Source: Paenibacillus sambharensis (GTDB taxonomy: Bacteria > Bacillota > Bacilli > Paenibacillales > Paenibacillaceae). From it: a stretch of DNA of 64,000 nt. The notes beneath the pieces were generated by a model, which saw nothing but the letters and a program-made list of their open reading frames with translations, had not been told where the DNA came from and did no database searches. Location: assembly GCF_003233845.1 (NCBI RefSeq), contig NZ_QKRB01000044.1, positions 600,650 to 664,649 of the forward strand, read 5' to 3'. A program made the position numbers and the translations under genes. Positions 16,671 through 24,919 of this stretch are shown in pieces (the stretch's first letter is position 1; the number at the start of each line of letters is the position of its first letter).

Positions 16671-17111
16671 ATGCCAGGTGTTCCGCGTGATAATTGTCAT
16701 GCTTCTCCGGCTGCTGCGGAAGAAGCGGCTGCCGGAAAGAGCAGTGCTTTCAAGGATGATCCAGAGCTCGACCCGTATGAGATTGACTTCTTGCCTGACT
16801 ACAGGATGAACCGGGGTCCCCGCGGCCCGTTCCTTAATTCACAGGGCGTTGTGATCGGCGATCATGATTATGATTCCCCGCAATCCCCGCTCAATCACTG
16901 GTCAGCAGAAACAGATCCAGCAGTGATGAGCGGTGAGGAGTGGGTTCACCCGTTCAAGGACATCGGTTTCCAGACAGAGGAGAACCGGCAGCTGTTCGAG
17001 AAGGGGATACGGCCTCAATCGGGCATCTATATGCATCCGGAGCTGAGCACCTCATATGAGGCTCGCCGTCCGGAGATCGGGTGTAAAGACCAAGTGATGA
17101 GGGATGACTAA
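16671..17111 (+). CDS. DUF3905-domain protein
   Basis: 146 aa. The core from about residue 35 to 115 (YEIDFLPDYRMNRGPRGPFL, GVVIGDHDYDSPQSPLNHW, DPAVMSGEEWVHPFKDIGF) is the DUF3905 pattern seen in spore-forming Bacillales; no molecular function is known. The first 30 residues are low-complexity Ala/Glu. Start ATG 16671 follows GGGAGGATAGTCCG. It is preceded by the 45-aa gene and followed by a terminator, so the pair is a small unit, plausibly sporulation-linked. Confidence 0.75.
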   Translation: MPGVPRDNCHASPAAAEEAAAGKSSAFKDDPELDPYEIDFLPDYRMNRGPRGPFLNSQGVVIGDHDYDSPQSPLNHWSAETDPAVMSGEEWVHPFKDIGFQTEENRQLFEKGIRPQSGIYMHPELSTSYEARRPEIGCKDQVMRDD

Positions 17112-17142
17112 CAACCGGGAGCTGTCTACCGGTTGTTTCTCT
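17111..17142 (+). terminator. Rho-independent terminator
   Basis: ACAACCGG (17111-17118) with CCGGTTGT (17129-17136), then TTCTCTATAT. Confidence 0.7.
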
Positions 17143-17179
17143 ATATATAAGGTTAAGTAATAGGTGGCGGCATGCGGCT

Positions 17180-17208
17180 TTGCTTTCACCAATATCCGAA
17201 TGTATAAT
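17180..17208 (+). promoter_or_regulatory. SigmaA-type promoter of brx-nadE
   Basis: TTGCTT (17180-17185), 17-nt spacer, TATAAT (17203-17208), about 37 nt before the bacilliredoxin start. Confidence 0.6.
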
Positions 17209-17245
17209 AGAACCAAATCTGATAGGGGTAGAGGAGTGATTACGT

Positions 17246-17680
17246 ATGTCGATGTCATTTGAACGATACATGATGGATATGGTACAGCCGATGCGGGAGG
17301 ATTTGACGCGTCTTGGCATCCAGGAGCTGCGTACGCCGGAGGAAGTGGAAGAGCGTCTGCCAAATGCCAAGGGAACAGCGCTTGTCGTTGTAAATTCCGT
17401 GTGCGGCTGTGCGGCAGGCCAGTGCCGTCCGGGCGTGGCGGAAGCCCTGCAGCATGATATTACGCCTGATCATCTCTTTACCGTATTCGCCGGTCAAGAC
17501 AAGGAAGCAACGGCAAAGGCACGTGAATATTTCGCGCCGTATCCGCCTTCTTCACCATCCATTGCGCTGATCAAGGATGGCGAGCTGGTCCATTTCATTG
17601 AACGCCACCAGATTGAGAACCGCTCGGCTCAGGAGATTGCAGCGGATTTGACAAGTGCCTTTGACCGATTCTGCCGATAA
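17246..17680 (+). CDS. Bacilliredoxin, BrxA/BrxB family
   Basis: 144 aa, thioredoxin-like fold. The active site is the CGC motif in VVNSVCGCAAGQCRPG. In B. subtilis, BrxA (YphP) and BrxB (YqiW) carry this Cys-Gly-Cys and remove bacillithiol from S-bacillithiolated proteins, so a bacillithiol-dependent redox role is expected in the cytosol. Which paralogue this is cannot be told. ATG 17246 follows AGAGGAGTGATTACGT. nadE begins 17 nt downstream of the stop, probably in the same operon. Confidence 0.88.
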   Translation: MSMSFERYMMDMVQPMREDLTRLGIQELRTPEEVEERLPNAKGTALVVVNSVCGCAAGQCRPGVAEALQHDITPDHLFTVFAGQDKEATAKAREYFAPYPPSSPSIALIKDGELVHFIERHQIENRSAQEIAADLTSAFDRFCR

Positions 17681-17696
17681 GGGGAGGGGAACGGAC

Positions 17697-18506
17697 ATGA
17701 GCTTGCAGCAGGAGATTATTGCTAAACTGGGCGTTAAGCCCGAGATTAAAGTTGAGGAAGAAATCCGTAAACGGGTTGATTTTCTGAAGGACTATGTGAA
17801 GGGCTCCAACACTTCAGGACTGCTGATTGCAATCAGCGGCGGAATCGACAGTGCGGTAGCCGCGGGACTGTGCAAGCGGGCGACCGATGAGCTGTCGCAG
17901 GAGAGCGGCAAGGAATATATTACGCTTGGTGTGTATCAGCCATATGGTGAGCAATCGGATATTGCCGACAGCTATGCCGTAGCCAAGGCATTCGATCTGA
18001 AGTACCAGGCTGAGACAAATATTGAGGATGCCGTTAATGAAGTGGCTCTTGAGGTTGAGCATGCCTATAAGAACATGGGTAATCCTCGTCACATAAGCCG
18101 CGAGGGCAAAGGCAATGTTAAAGCGCGCATGCGGATGGTAGTTCAATATGCGCTCGCATTTGACCTGAACCTGCTCGTTGTCGGGACAGACCATGCATCC
18201 GAGGCCGTTACCGGCTTCTATACGAAGTGGGGCGACGGCGCTGTAGATATTACGCCGCTCAGCTCGCTTAACAAGCGTCAGGTGAGACAGCTAGCAGCTG
18301 CTCTTGGTGTGCCGCAGCCGATATTGGACAAGGCGCCGACCGCAGGGCTGTGGGAAGGCCAGACCGACGAGGGTGAGCTCGGCATTAAGTATGATGACAA
18401 CAGCGACTATCTGGAAGGCAAGGAGATTGATCCTGCCGTCCGACAGAAGCTGGAGAAGAAGTACCTGATTACGGCGCACAAGCGTGAGCCGATACCGGGG
18501 ATCTAG
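17697..18506 (+). CDS. nadE: NH3-dependent NAD+ synthetase NadE
   Basis: 269 aa, matching the ammonia-dependent form (B. subtilis NadE is 272). It amidates deamido-NAD using ATP. The PP-loop SGGIDS is at residues 47-52. Other NadE segments are AKARMRMVVQYALA-like, VVGTDHASEAVTGFYTKWGDG and the final KRxxP-like HKREPIPG. Frame-open sequence extends 14 codons further upstream into the brx gene, but ATG 17697 has GGGGAGGGG at the right distance. It lacks a glutaminase domain. Confidence 0.95.
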   Translation: MSLQQEIIAKLGVKPEIKVEEEIRKRVDFLKDYVKGSNTSGLLIAISGGIDSAVAAGLCKRATDELSQESGKEYITLGVYQPYGEQSDIADSYAVAKAFDLKYQAETNIEDAVNEVALEVEHAYKNMGNPRHISREGKGNVKARMRMVVQYALAFDLNLLVVGTDHASEAVTGFYTKWGDGAVDITPLSSLNKRQVRQLAAALGVPQPILDKAPTAGLWEGQTDEGELGIKYDDNSDYLEGKEIDPAVRQKLEKKYLITAHKREPIPGI

Positions 18507-18519
18507 AGCAATGAACACG

Positions 18520-18549
18520 AACAGCCCCTAAGCAGGGGCTGTTTTGTTA
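18520..18549 (+). terminator. Rho-independent terminator of nadE
   Basis: AACAGCCCC (18520-18528) with GGGGCTGTT (18535-18543), then TTGTT. Confidence 0.85.
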
Positions 18550-18621
18550 CAACAGTGAAGCATTCAGTGATATTTTGCGATCGGCAGGTCGTTTTACCAA
18601 ATCGTAAACTTTACATTCGTT

Positions 18622-19155
18622 CTAAATCTGGTTGGAGCGGGTGGCGGCTTTGCGTTTGCCTCTAATTTTCTGAAGAATTTTCAGCCGGTATTTCGAGAAG
18701 ATGATCCGCAGAATGAAATATCCGATCACCGAGAAGATAAGACTGTTCAAGGTGCCGCCGATGAAGATATCAAAGCCTACCTCGCGAATCCAGTGCAGCA
18801 CTCCGTTGATAAGCGGGCCGAATACTCCGTCGTATGAGGCTTCTGCAGCCGGGTTATGCACCGCTTCTTCCAGCGGCGCTGTATGGAACAGGCTGCGTAC
18901 CAGCGGTCCGCTCTGAACATTCAGAAGAAACAGCAGCGGCCAGGCTACGGAACCGATTGCTGCTGCGATCAGGGCAGTCGGCACATTGCCCTTCATCAGC
19001 TTGGCAAGCCCGACTGACAAAGCGGGTCCGATGCCAAAGGTAGGGTACCAGCACGGGAAGAAGCCGACGATAAATCCGAGTGAGACGGCGTGAGGCCCTT
19101 TATTTTGGCGGAATAGTTGGATCATATAATATTTGGCGCGTTTAGTGAGCTTCAT
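18622..19155 (-). CDS. DUF2062 membrane protein
   Basis: 177 aa. The pattern SLGFIVGFFPCWYPTFGIGPALSVGLAKLMKGN...AAAIGSVAWPLLFLLNVQSG...GGTLNSLIFSVIGYFILR is DUF2062, with three or four membrane helices between basic ends. The function is unknown. It is a single minus-strand gene; its start region faces the COG0523 gene across about 105 nt. Confidence 0.8.
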   Translation of the reverse strand: MKLTKRAKYYMIQLFRQNKGPHAVSLGFIVGFFPCWYPTFGIGPALSVGLAKLMKGNVPTALIAAAIGSVAWPLLFLLNVQSGPLVRSLFHTAPLEEAVHNPAAEASYDGVFGPLINGVLHWIREVGFDIFIGGTLNSLIFSVIGYFILRIIFSKYRLKILQKIRGKRKAATRSNQI

Positions 19156-19261
19156 GCAGGGTACTACTCCATTCCTAATATTCTTCCTATCATTCTACAT
19201 GATTCTGCAGCAAAATACCGGGACTTTAAACAAACTTTACAGAAGGAAAGGTTGAACGTCC

Positions 19262-20332
19262 GTGACTCAGTATGAAACAGCAGCAAAGCTAATTCCTATA
19301 CATATATTAAGCGGATTTCTCGGCAGTGGCAAAACAACACTGCTGACCCGTATGGCCGATTATTACAAGGAAATGGGCTGCAAGCCGGCCATCGTGATGA
19401 ATGAGCTTGGAGAAGTCAATCTCGACGGGCAAATACTCGGCAGTGATGTGGCAATGACCGAAATGCTGGGCGGCTGCATCTGCTGTACGATTCGCGGCGA
19501 CCTGACGCTGGAAATAAAGACCCTAATAGATGAACATCATCCGGATGTTATTCTGATTGAATCGACGGGGGCCGCCAACCCGCTTGAAATTATTGACGGA
19601 GTGACTGAAGCCGCCATGTATACCCGAACCGAGCTTCGCTCGATCATTACGGTCGTGGACGGGCCGGTTCTAATCGACAGGCAGAAGCGGTCCAAAGACC
19701 GCACCTTCAAGCTGATGCGCGAGCAAATCCGCTGCGCGACAAGATTGATTCTAAACAAGGCGGACAAGCTCGAACCGGAAGAATTAGTGCTGGCCGAGCA
19801 GACCATCCGGGAGTGGAACTCATACGCGCCGCTCACGGCAACGATACGCTGCGCAGCCGACCTTGAGCAGCTTGCGGCTGGAGCGCCTGTAGTTAACAGG
19901 GCTGCAGCTGGGCATGCGTCGACAGCTTCAGATGGCGGAACGCCCCATGAGCATTCGCATGGCTGCAGGCATACTGGCCAGGAACACCCACACGGCTGTG
20001 ACCATCATAATGATGACGAGCCAGAGTCCCGTCAGGTTTCAAAGCATGAGAGCCATGACCATGTGATGGCGGTCACCTATTATTTTAATCGGCCGGTGGA
20101 CAGCAAAGCATTTGAACTTTTTCTGCAGAAGCTTCCTGAGAATATATACCGGGCGAAGGGCATTCTGACATTCCGGGATGCGCCGAGCAGGTTTCTGTTC
20201 CAGTATGCATTCCGTGAGTCCGATTTCATCAAGATTAACCCGCAGGGCGATGTCCACGATGTGGCTGTGTTTATCGGCGAGCACTTCTCACGGGGGGCGC
20301 TGCTTGAGGAATTGGCGAAGCTCGAGGGGTGA
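19262..20332 (+). CDS. COG0523 (CobW/YciC-type) G3E GTPase with His-rich loop
   Basis: 356 aa. Walker A GFLGSGKT at residues 18-25, NELGEVNLDG (Switch I region), and the metal-binding CxCC as C72-I-C74-C75. The guanine-recognition NKAD occurs about residue 165. Between the GTPase and the C-terminal CobW_C domain lies a histidine-rich segment (about 219-268, with HEHSHGCRH and DHHNDDE runs), as in zinc- or cobalt-handling members. Such proteins are metallochaperones that insert metal into client proteins, often under metal starvation; which metal is not shown. No Zur-type palindrome was seen upstream. GTG 19262 follows AGAAGGAAAGG. Confidence 0.85.
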   Translation: MTQYETAAKLIPIHILSGFLGSGKTTLLTRMADYYKEMGCKPAIVMNELGEVNLDGQILGSDVAMTEMLGGCICCTIRGDLTLEIKTLIDEHHPDVILIESTGAANPLEIIDGVTEAAMYTRTELRSIITVVDGPVLIDRQKRSKDRTFKLMREQIRCATRLILNKADKLEPEELVLAEQTIREWNSYAPLTATIRCAADLEQLAAGAPVVNRAAAGHASTASDGGTPHEHSHGCRHTGQEHPHGCDHHNDDEPESRQVSKHESHDHVMAVTYYFNRPVDSKAFELFLQKLPENIYRAKGILTFRDAPSRFLFQYAFRESDFIKINPQGDVHDVAVFIGEHFSRGALLEELAKLEG

Positions 20333-20415
20333 TCGGCAGAAGGAGCTGCGGAGCGGGTTATCGTTTCATTACGCCGGGGGACGGGTACAGGGAAAGCAAG
20401 GAGGTGTTCCATCCT

Positions 20416-21225
20416 ATGTCTTTTACGAAATTAGAACGACATGTGAAAGAGCTGGAAGACTATTGTGCTGAATCCGGACACCGTGTCCTCAGTATGTACC
20501 TCAACACGGAGCCGGACCGGAACCGTCCTCAGTCATGGAAGATTAAATTCAAGAGCGGAATGAAGCGTCTTCGTGAGTATGCGGAAGCTGAAGGCGGTGA
20601 AGAACAGGTGCAGATGTTCGATAATCTGCGGCCGTCGGTTGAACGGGCTGTAGAGGAAATGCGCGGCGATCTGAAGAAAGGTCTGCTGCTCTTTGCCTGC
20701 TCGTCGGGTCAATTCACTGTTGTAGAAACAGTGCAGGTGCCAACGCCGGATGCATTCTATTGGGAGGACCGTCCTCATATGCAGGAGCTGCAGGAGATGC
20801 TGAAGAGCTATCCGCCTGCTGGTCTTGTGCAGGCCGGCAGCGAGGGGGTATCGGTCATTTCAACGTCCCTTGGTGAAATTGTGGATGAATGGCATTATGA
20901 ATGGGATTTGCAGCAGGACCGGTGGAGGCAGAAGAAGGGCCTTGGCCATGCAGGCATACTGGCTTCAAGCGCCAACCACAGGGATCAGTACGATAAGAAG
21001 CTTGATGTTAATCGTCAGCGTTGGCTGAAGGATTTCGTACCCGTGCTGGAATCTCATAACCGGAAGCAAAAGTGGGAAGAGATTATTCTGACCGGGGAAA
21101 CCGATGTAACCAATGATCTGGATGAGATGCTGAATACCAAGTCCCGTCAACGAATTATCCCAAAAAATTTCAATGGCATGCCTTCCGCTCAGCTGCTGCA
21201 GGAGGTTCAGTCCAACCTGAGGTAA
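20416..21225 (+). CDS. VLRF1-family aeRF1-type release factor-like protein
   Basis: 269 aa from ATG 20416, set by the near-perfect AAGGAGGTG at 20398-20406; the frame is open further upstream without a site. The fold signature is that of bacterial relatives of the eRF1 middle domain: VLSMYLNTEP at the N-terminus, GLLLFACSSGQFTVVETVQVP in the middle, and DQYDKKLDVNRQRWLKDFVPVLE. Archaeal/eukaryotic release factors use a GGQ loop; none is visible here (GLGHAG occupies a comparable region). This matches VLRF-type factors thought to act on stalled ribosomes. The precise role is inferred. Confidence 0.65.
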   Translation: MSFTKLERHVKELEDYCAESGHRVLSMYLNTEPDRNRPQSWKIKFKSGMKRLREYAEAEGGEEQVQMFDNLRPSVERAVEEMRGDLKKGLLLFACSSGQFTVVETVQVPTPDAFYWEDRPHMQELQEMLKSYPPAGLVQAGSEGVSVISTSLGEIVDEWHYEWDLQQDRWRQKKGLGHAGILASSANHRDQYDKKLDVNRQRWLKDFVPVLESHNRKQKWEEIILTGETDVTNDLDEMLNTKSRQRIIPKNFNGMPSAQLLQEVQSNLR

Positions 21226-21306
21226 CGGTGCCAAGCAATTCAGCAAACGATTACAAAGCTCGGATAGGTTAACTCCTCAGAATTGCCAAGGTTGTTCATA
21301 TAGAGA

Positions 21307-21349
21307 AGAAGCTGTTGCCCATGAAGATGGGGTGACAGCTTCTTTTTTT
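21307..21349 (+). terminator. Rho-independent terminator
   Basis: AGAAGCTGT (21307-21315) with ACAGCTTCT (21335-21343), then a T-run to 21349. Confidence 0.85.
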
Positions 21350-21432
21350 AGCTGAACTTAAGGGACGGGTCCCGAAGAGGGGCCCTATAATGAAGCTGAG
21401 TAGGCGGCATCTATTAAGAGGGGGATATCGGA

Positions 21433-22590
21433 GTGATTGAAAAAACAGCCAAGGCGCTTTTCCTGCTGGCCCTGATCATTGGGGCGGGCTTCTTCGCGGT
21501 GATAATCATCAGTTTTATGCCGGGTGCAGTGTTTTACCGGCCTTTCTGTATGGTTCTGGCAGGCTGGGTGGCTGTGTTGGTCTTATGGAAATATTTTGGC
21601 GTGGCGGGAAGACGGCGTTTCTGGCAAGTTGTTTCGGTGTCCGTGCTGCTGTTCCTGGCAACGGCTGCTGCCTATGAGCTTCGCAGCCAGTATATACGCA
21701 GCATACCGACAATTAACGAGGATTCTCTGGTACTTGGCCAGTACGCCCCATTTACGGATGGCAGCAAAGCCGCCCGGCTCGCTGAGCCAGCGGTGCTCGC
21801 GCTTCGCGAACAGCTGCCTCGCCTGGACGGCGCAACAGCGCTTTACCCGCTCTATGCAGCTTTTGCGCAAGCTGTATACCCTGAGGGGGAATACAGTCCC
21901 TATGACAGTATTGTTAGCTCGACAACGACCAGGCAGGCCTACGATCGCCTGATTGAGGGCGAGGTGGACATCGTATTTGCGGCTCAGCCGTCTGAGGAAC
22001 AGCTGGCTGCAGCGGCCGAGAAGGGGGTGGAGTTGAAGCTGACGCCCATCGGTAAGGAGGCATTTGTCTTTTTTGTACATGCAGATAATCCTGTAATGGG
22101 CTTGTCAAGCTCACAGCTTCGTGATATTTACTCAGGCAGGGTAAACAACTGGTCGGAGGTGGGCGGAGACAGCAGGGAGATCCGCGCCTTTCAAAGGCCA
22201 GAGAACAGCGGCAGCCAGACTATACTCATATCCTTTATGGGGGAAACACCCATTGAGGAACCGCCGACCGAGGACGTTGCGGGCGGGATGGGAGACATCA
22301 TTACGCAAACGGCTGACTACCGCAATTATCCGAATGCCATCGGTTATTCCTTCCTGTTCTATGCGACCGAGATGGCTTCGAATGGAGACATACGGCTGTT
22401 GGCAGTCGACGGAGTTAACCCGTCGCGCGAGACGATCCGAAGCGGGGAGTACCCGCTGGCTAAGTCCTTTTACGCAGTGACGGCAGGTTCGGACAACCCT
22501 AATATTGAACGATTGATCAACTGGATTTTGTCTCCTCAAGGGCAGGATCTCGTCTATAAAACCGGCTACACACCGTTGGTGGAACAATGA
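21433..22590 (+). CDS. Membrane-anchored PstS-like substrate-binding protein
   Basis: 385 aa. Two or three hydrophobic segments within the first about 75 residues take the place of a signal peptide. A PBP-like domain follows (about 100-385) with PstS features: the IYSGRVNNWSEVGGDSREI segment, the phosphate-loop-like RPENSGSQTILISFMG, and YPNAIGYSFLFYATEM. Unlike a soluble PstS it would remain tethered in the membrane. No permease genes are near. It could be a phosphate or other oxyanion sensor or an alternative receptor for the pst system at 0.7-3.5 kb. GTG 21433 follows GAGGGGGATATC. Confidence 0.75.
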   Translation: MIEKTAKALFLLALIIGAGFFAVIIISFMPGAVFYRPFCMVLAGWVAVLVLWKYFGVAGRRRFWQVVSVSVLLFLATAAAYELRSQYIRSIPTINEDSLVLGQYAPFTDGSKAARLAEPAVLALREQLPRLDGATALYPLYAAFAQAVYPEGEYSPYDSIVSSTTTRQAYDRLIEGEVDIVFAAQPSEEQLAAAAEKGVELKLTPIGKEAFVFFVHADNPVMGLSSSQLRDIYSGRVNNWSEVGGDSREIRAFQRPENSGSQTILISFMGETPIEEPPTEDVAGGMGDIITQTADYRNYPNAIGYSFLFYATEMASNGDIRLLAVDGVNPSRETIRSGEYPLAKSFYAVTAGSDNPNIERLINWILSPQGQDLVYKTGYTPLVEQ

Positions 22591-22729
22591 AGCCAAGCGC
22601 GGCAGCCGCATATTTTGTCCGGGATGTGACGCGCAGCGGCTGAGGGCCCGCACAAGTACGGGAGGTTCCGCCATACACTGTAACCAGATACTTGCCAGGT
22701 GAAGACCGGTTAGGAAGCAGGTGATAGGA

Positions 22730-23314
22730 ATGGGGACTGGGAGAGGAAAATGCCGCCCCCGCCGCAAACGGCGGCTGGGCCCGGTTCCGCTGCGAAGTGC
22801 GGCAGCCGCTATGGTGCCCTTTTACCGTGCAGTTGCAAGCAGTGAACGATACGCCCGGAGGTGGTCGGGAGCTATCGTTAGGGCTGATTTGAAGCGGCTG
22901 GAGAAGCTGCTTAAGCTTGTGTCGCCGCTGGCTGCGAAGCAGGGGCTTGGAACGAACGGGATCGGGTACTTTATTTCATTTCCGGCGGATGAATTCGACG
23001 CGCTCTTGACAAACGGGACAACAATACCGCCGGGTACCGTAAGGTTTACATTTCAAACGCGAGTACACCGATCAATAGCCAGAGCTGTTCTGCCCTTCTA
23101 TCGCAAGCTGGCGGCCAGCCGCTCTTATGCGGCCGCGCTTGCCAAGGCAATTCGGCTTGGTGACAACCGCGAGGTGGCTGGCCTTGTACGCAGTCTTATA
23201 CCCACACCGGCATTGAAGTCGGTTGCGATAGAGGACTGCGGCATTGCGATGCTGTTCCAATATTCGTCCAGCCGGTATCCGTACCGTAATTTACTGGTTT
23301 ATGAAATGTTATAG
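22730..23314 (+). CDS. Hypothetical protein with an internal duplication
   Basis: 194 aa from ATG 22730 (AGGTGAT at 22719-22725; GTG 22721 is a weaker alternative). Not recognised. The N-terminus is very basic (about residues 5-16). Two similar halves are visible: residues 28-66 (MVPFYRAVASSERYAR...L.KLVSP) and 119-158 (VLPFYRKLAASRSYAA...LVRSLIP). Each is followed by a G-I-x-F/L-F segment (GIGYFISFP, GIAMLFQYS). This suggests tandem copies of a unit of about 75 residues. No membrane segments. Confidence 0.55.
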   Translation: MGTGRGKCRPRRKRRLGPVPLRSAAAAMVPFYRAVASSERYARRWSGAIVRADLKRLEKLLKLVSPLAAKQGLGTNGIGYFISFPADEFDALLTNGTTIPPGTVRFTFQTRVHRSIARAVLPFYRKLAASRSYAAALAKAIRLGDNREVAGLVRSLIPTPALKSVAIEDCGIAMLFQYSSSRYPYRNLLVYEML

Positions 23315-23355
23315 ATGTACAGTGGTTGGCAGGCAGCGTATGAAGACGCCATCTA

Positions 23356-23383
23356 AGGCAGCGCTTCGGCGCTGCCTGCTTGT
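23356..23383 (+). terminator. Stable UUCG hairpin, probable terminator
   Basis: AGGCAGCGC (23356-23364), TTCG loop, GCGCTGCCT (23369-23377), then GCTTGTG. Very stable stem with a poor T-run. Confidence 0.55.
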
Positions 23384-23435
23384 GCTGCTGACCGCGAATT
23401 GGCACCCTGCTCGTCACGCTTGTCAAACCAGTCCG

Positions 23436-23464
23436 CATAATTGGTCAAGTACCCTCATAGACAT
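23436..23464 (+). promoter_or_regulatory. Weak SigmaE-like promoter before the LolA-like lipoprotein
   Basis: CATAATT (23436-23442), 13-nt spacer, CATAGACAT (23456-23464). This approximates the mother-cell SigmaE pattern (ATATT / CATACA-T). The B. subtilis homologue ydcC is known as a sporulation gene. One mismatch in each box. Confidence 0.3.
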
Positions 23465-23504
23465 GTTATCAGTTGGAAAAACATTGTGAAGAGGGGATGA
23501 TCTC

Positions 23505-24737
23505 ATGCGTCGCATGAAGTGGCTTGCGGCCATCATTGTATGCTTCTCGGTAGTGGTTGCGGGATGCGGGACAAAGGATGCGGAAGCGGTTGTAAAGGAT
23601 TTGGATAAGGTGATGGGCAGCATGAAGAGCTACCGGGGAAGCGGGACAATGACACTGCATACCGGCCAGCAGCCGCTTAACTATCAGGTAGAGGTATGGT
23701 ATCAGCAGCCTCAGTATTACAGAATTGCCCTAACGAATGAGAAGAAGGATATTACACAAGTGGTGCTTCGCAATGACGATGGCGTGTTCGTACTGACCCC
23801 GAAGCTGAAGAAGAGCTTCCGCTTCCAAAGCGACTGGCCGCAGGATCAGGGGCAGGTTTACTTATATCAGACGCTCATCCAGAGCATTCTGAAGGACAAT
23901 CAGCGTCAATTTGTTATGGATGAAGAGTCGTATGTATTCGACGTGATGGCCAATTACCGGAATGCGTCGCTTGCGCGCCAGAAGATCTGGCTGGATAAGA
24001 CCAATTACAAGCCTAAGCACGTGGAAGTGAGCGATGCCAACGCCAAGGTTATGGTCGAAGTTGATTTCAAGAGCTTTGAATTTGACGTAGCCTTCGATAA
24101 GAATGCCTTCGATATGAAAGCAAACATGGGTGCACAGGGCGGAGTAGAGAATGAAGCCGAAGGGACGCAGGAGAACCAGGATGCCATGACCGGCGTTCAG
24201 CCGGACCAGGCTGCCGAAGAAGAAGGGCTCGGGACAGACAGCCCGGACAGTGGGGCGCAGCCGGATGAGCAGACTGACGGCAAGCTGCCGGAGGAGAGTG
24301 AAGACGGCGAAGGCGCCGGCGGGGAGGCCGAGCCGGGCAGCGGCAAGCCAGGGGATGAACAGAAGGAAGGTGCTGCATCTAATGGTGATGAAGTGCCAAT
24401 GACCTTTGTCACGATGGCGCCGAGCTATTTTCCGGAGGGAGTTTCCCTTCATGAGATGAGCGACATTACAATAGGCGGCGGCAAAGGCGTAATGCAGCGC
24501 TATAGCGGAACCTATGATTACACGCTGATCCAGTCGATGCCTGAGGACGAGGCAGTGTTCCACCCGAAGGGGACATGGATAGATCTGGGACATACGTGGG
24601 GGCTTCTGGCGGGCGAGGAGCAGCGGACGCTGGCATGGACGTATGATGGATATGAGTACCGGCTGACAACGGCAACCCTGCCGGAGGCCGAGATGTATAA
24701 GGTAGCGCAGTCGGTAATGGAGGAAATGGGAAAATAA
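23505..24737 (+). CDS. ydcC: LolA-like outer-membrane-lipoprotein-sorting-type lipoprotein (YdcC-like)
   Basis: 410 aa. The lipobox VVVAGC puts the lipid-modified Cys at residue 21, so the protein is anchored on the outer face of the membrane. Residues about 25-200 read as a LolA/RseB-like fold (MTLHTGQQPLNYQVEVWYQQPQYYRI, VLRNDDGVFVLTPKLKKSFRFQSDW). A long acidic low-complexity linker follows (about 205-295; runs of E, D, G, P, Q). The C-terminal domain ends YEYRLTTATLPEAEMYKVAQSV. B. subtilis YdcC (about 339 aa) precedes alr-ndoAI-ndoA exactly as here; the linker explains the extra length. It is a sporulation-associated protein of unknown mechanism. Confidence 0.8.
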   Translation: MRRMKWLAAIIVCFSVVVAGCGTKDAEAVVKDLDKVMGSMKSYRGSGTMTLHTGQQPLNYQVEVWYQQPQYYRIALTNEKKDITQVVLRNDDGVFVLTPKLKKSFRFQSDWPQDQGQVYLYQTLIQSILKDNQRQFVMDEESYVFDVMANYRNASLARQKIWLDKTNYKPKHVEVSDANAKVMVEVDFKSFEFDVAFDKNAFDMKANMGAQGGVENEAEGTQENQDAMTGVQPDQAAEEEGLGTDSPDSGAQPDEQTDGKLPEESEDGEGAGGEAEPGSGKPGDEQKEGAASNGDEVPMTFVTMAPSYFPEGVSLHEMSDITIGGGKGVMQRYSGTYDYTLIQSMPEDEAVFHPKGTWIDLGHTWGLLAGEEQRTLAWTYDGYEYRLTTATLPEAEMYKVAQSVMEEMGK

Positions 24738-24745
24738 CAGCAGTC

Positions 24746-24825
24746 AGCCCGGCCGGGCCTGCAGCTGATCCGTGTGAGACGGACCCTGCAGGCCTATTTA
24801 TTTTTCGCTGACTGCCGGGCTTTTT
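24746..24825 (+). terminator. Branched terminator after the lipoprotein gene
   Basis: Outer stem AGCCCGGC (24746-24753) with GCCGGGCT (24814-24821), enclosing an inner GGCCTGCAG/CTGCAGGCC stem, followed by TTTTT. Confidence 0.65.
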
Positions 24826-24848
24826 CCGATTCGGAAGGGATTCATTCA

Positions 24849-24878
24849 TTGACAGGGTAAGCCCGCCCGGTTTACCAT
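24849..24878 (+). promoter_or_regulatory. SigmaA-type promoter of alr
   Basis: TTGACA (24849-24854), 18-nt spacer, TACCAT (24873-24878). The start point would be near 24885, only a few bases before ATG 24893, which favours the downstream GTG 24920 as the alr start. Confidence 0.5.
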
Positions 24879-24919
24879 AATGCTATTGGTTCATGGAACA
24901 GGAGAAGGTGAAAGGGAAA

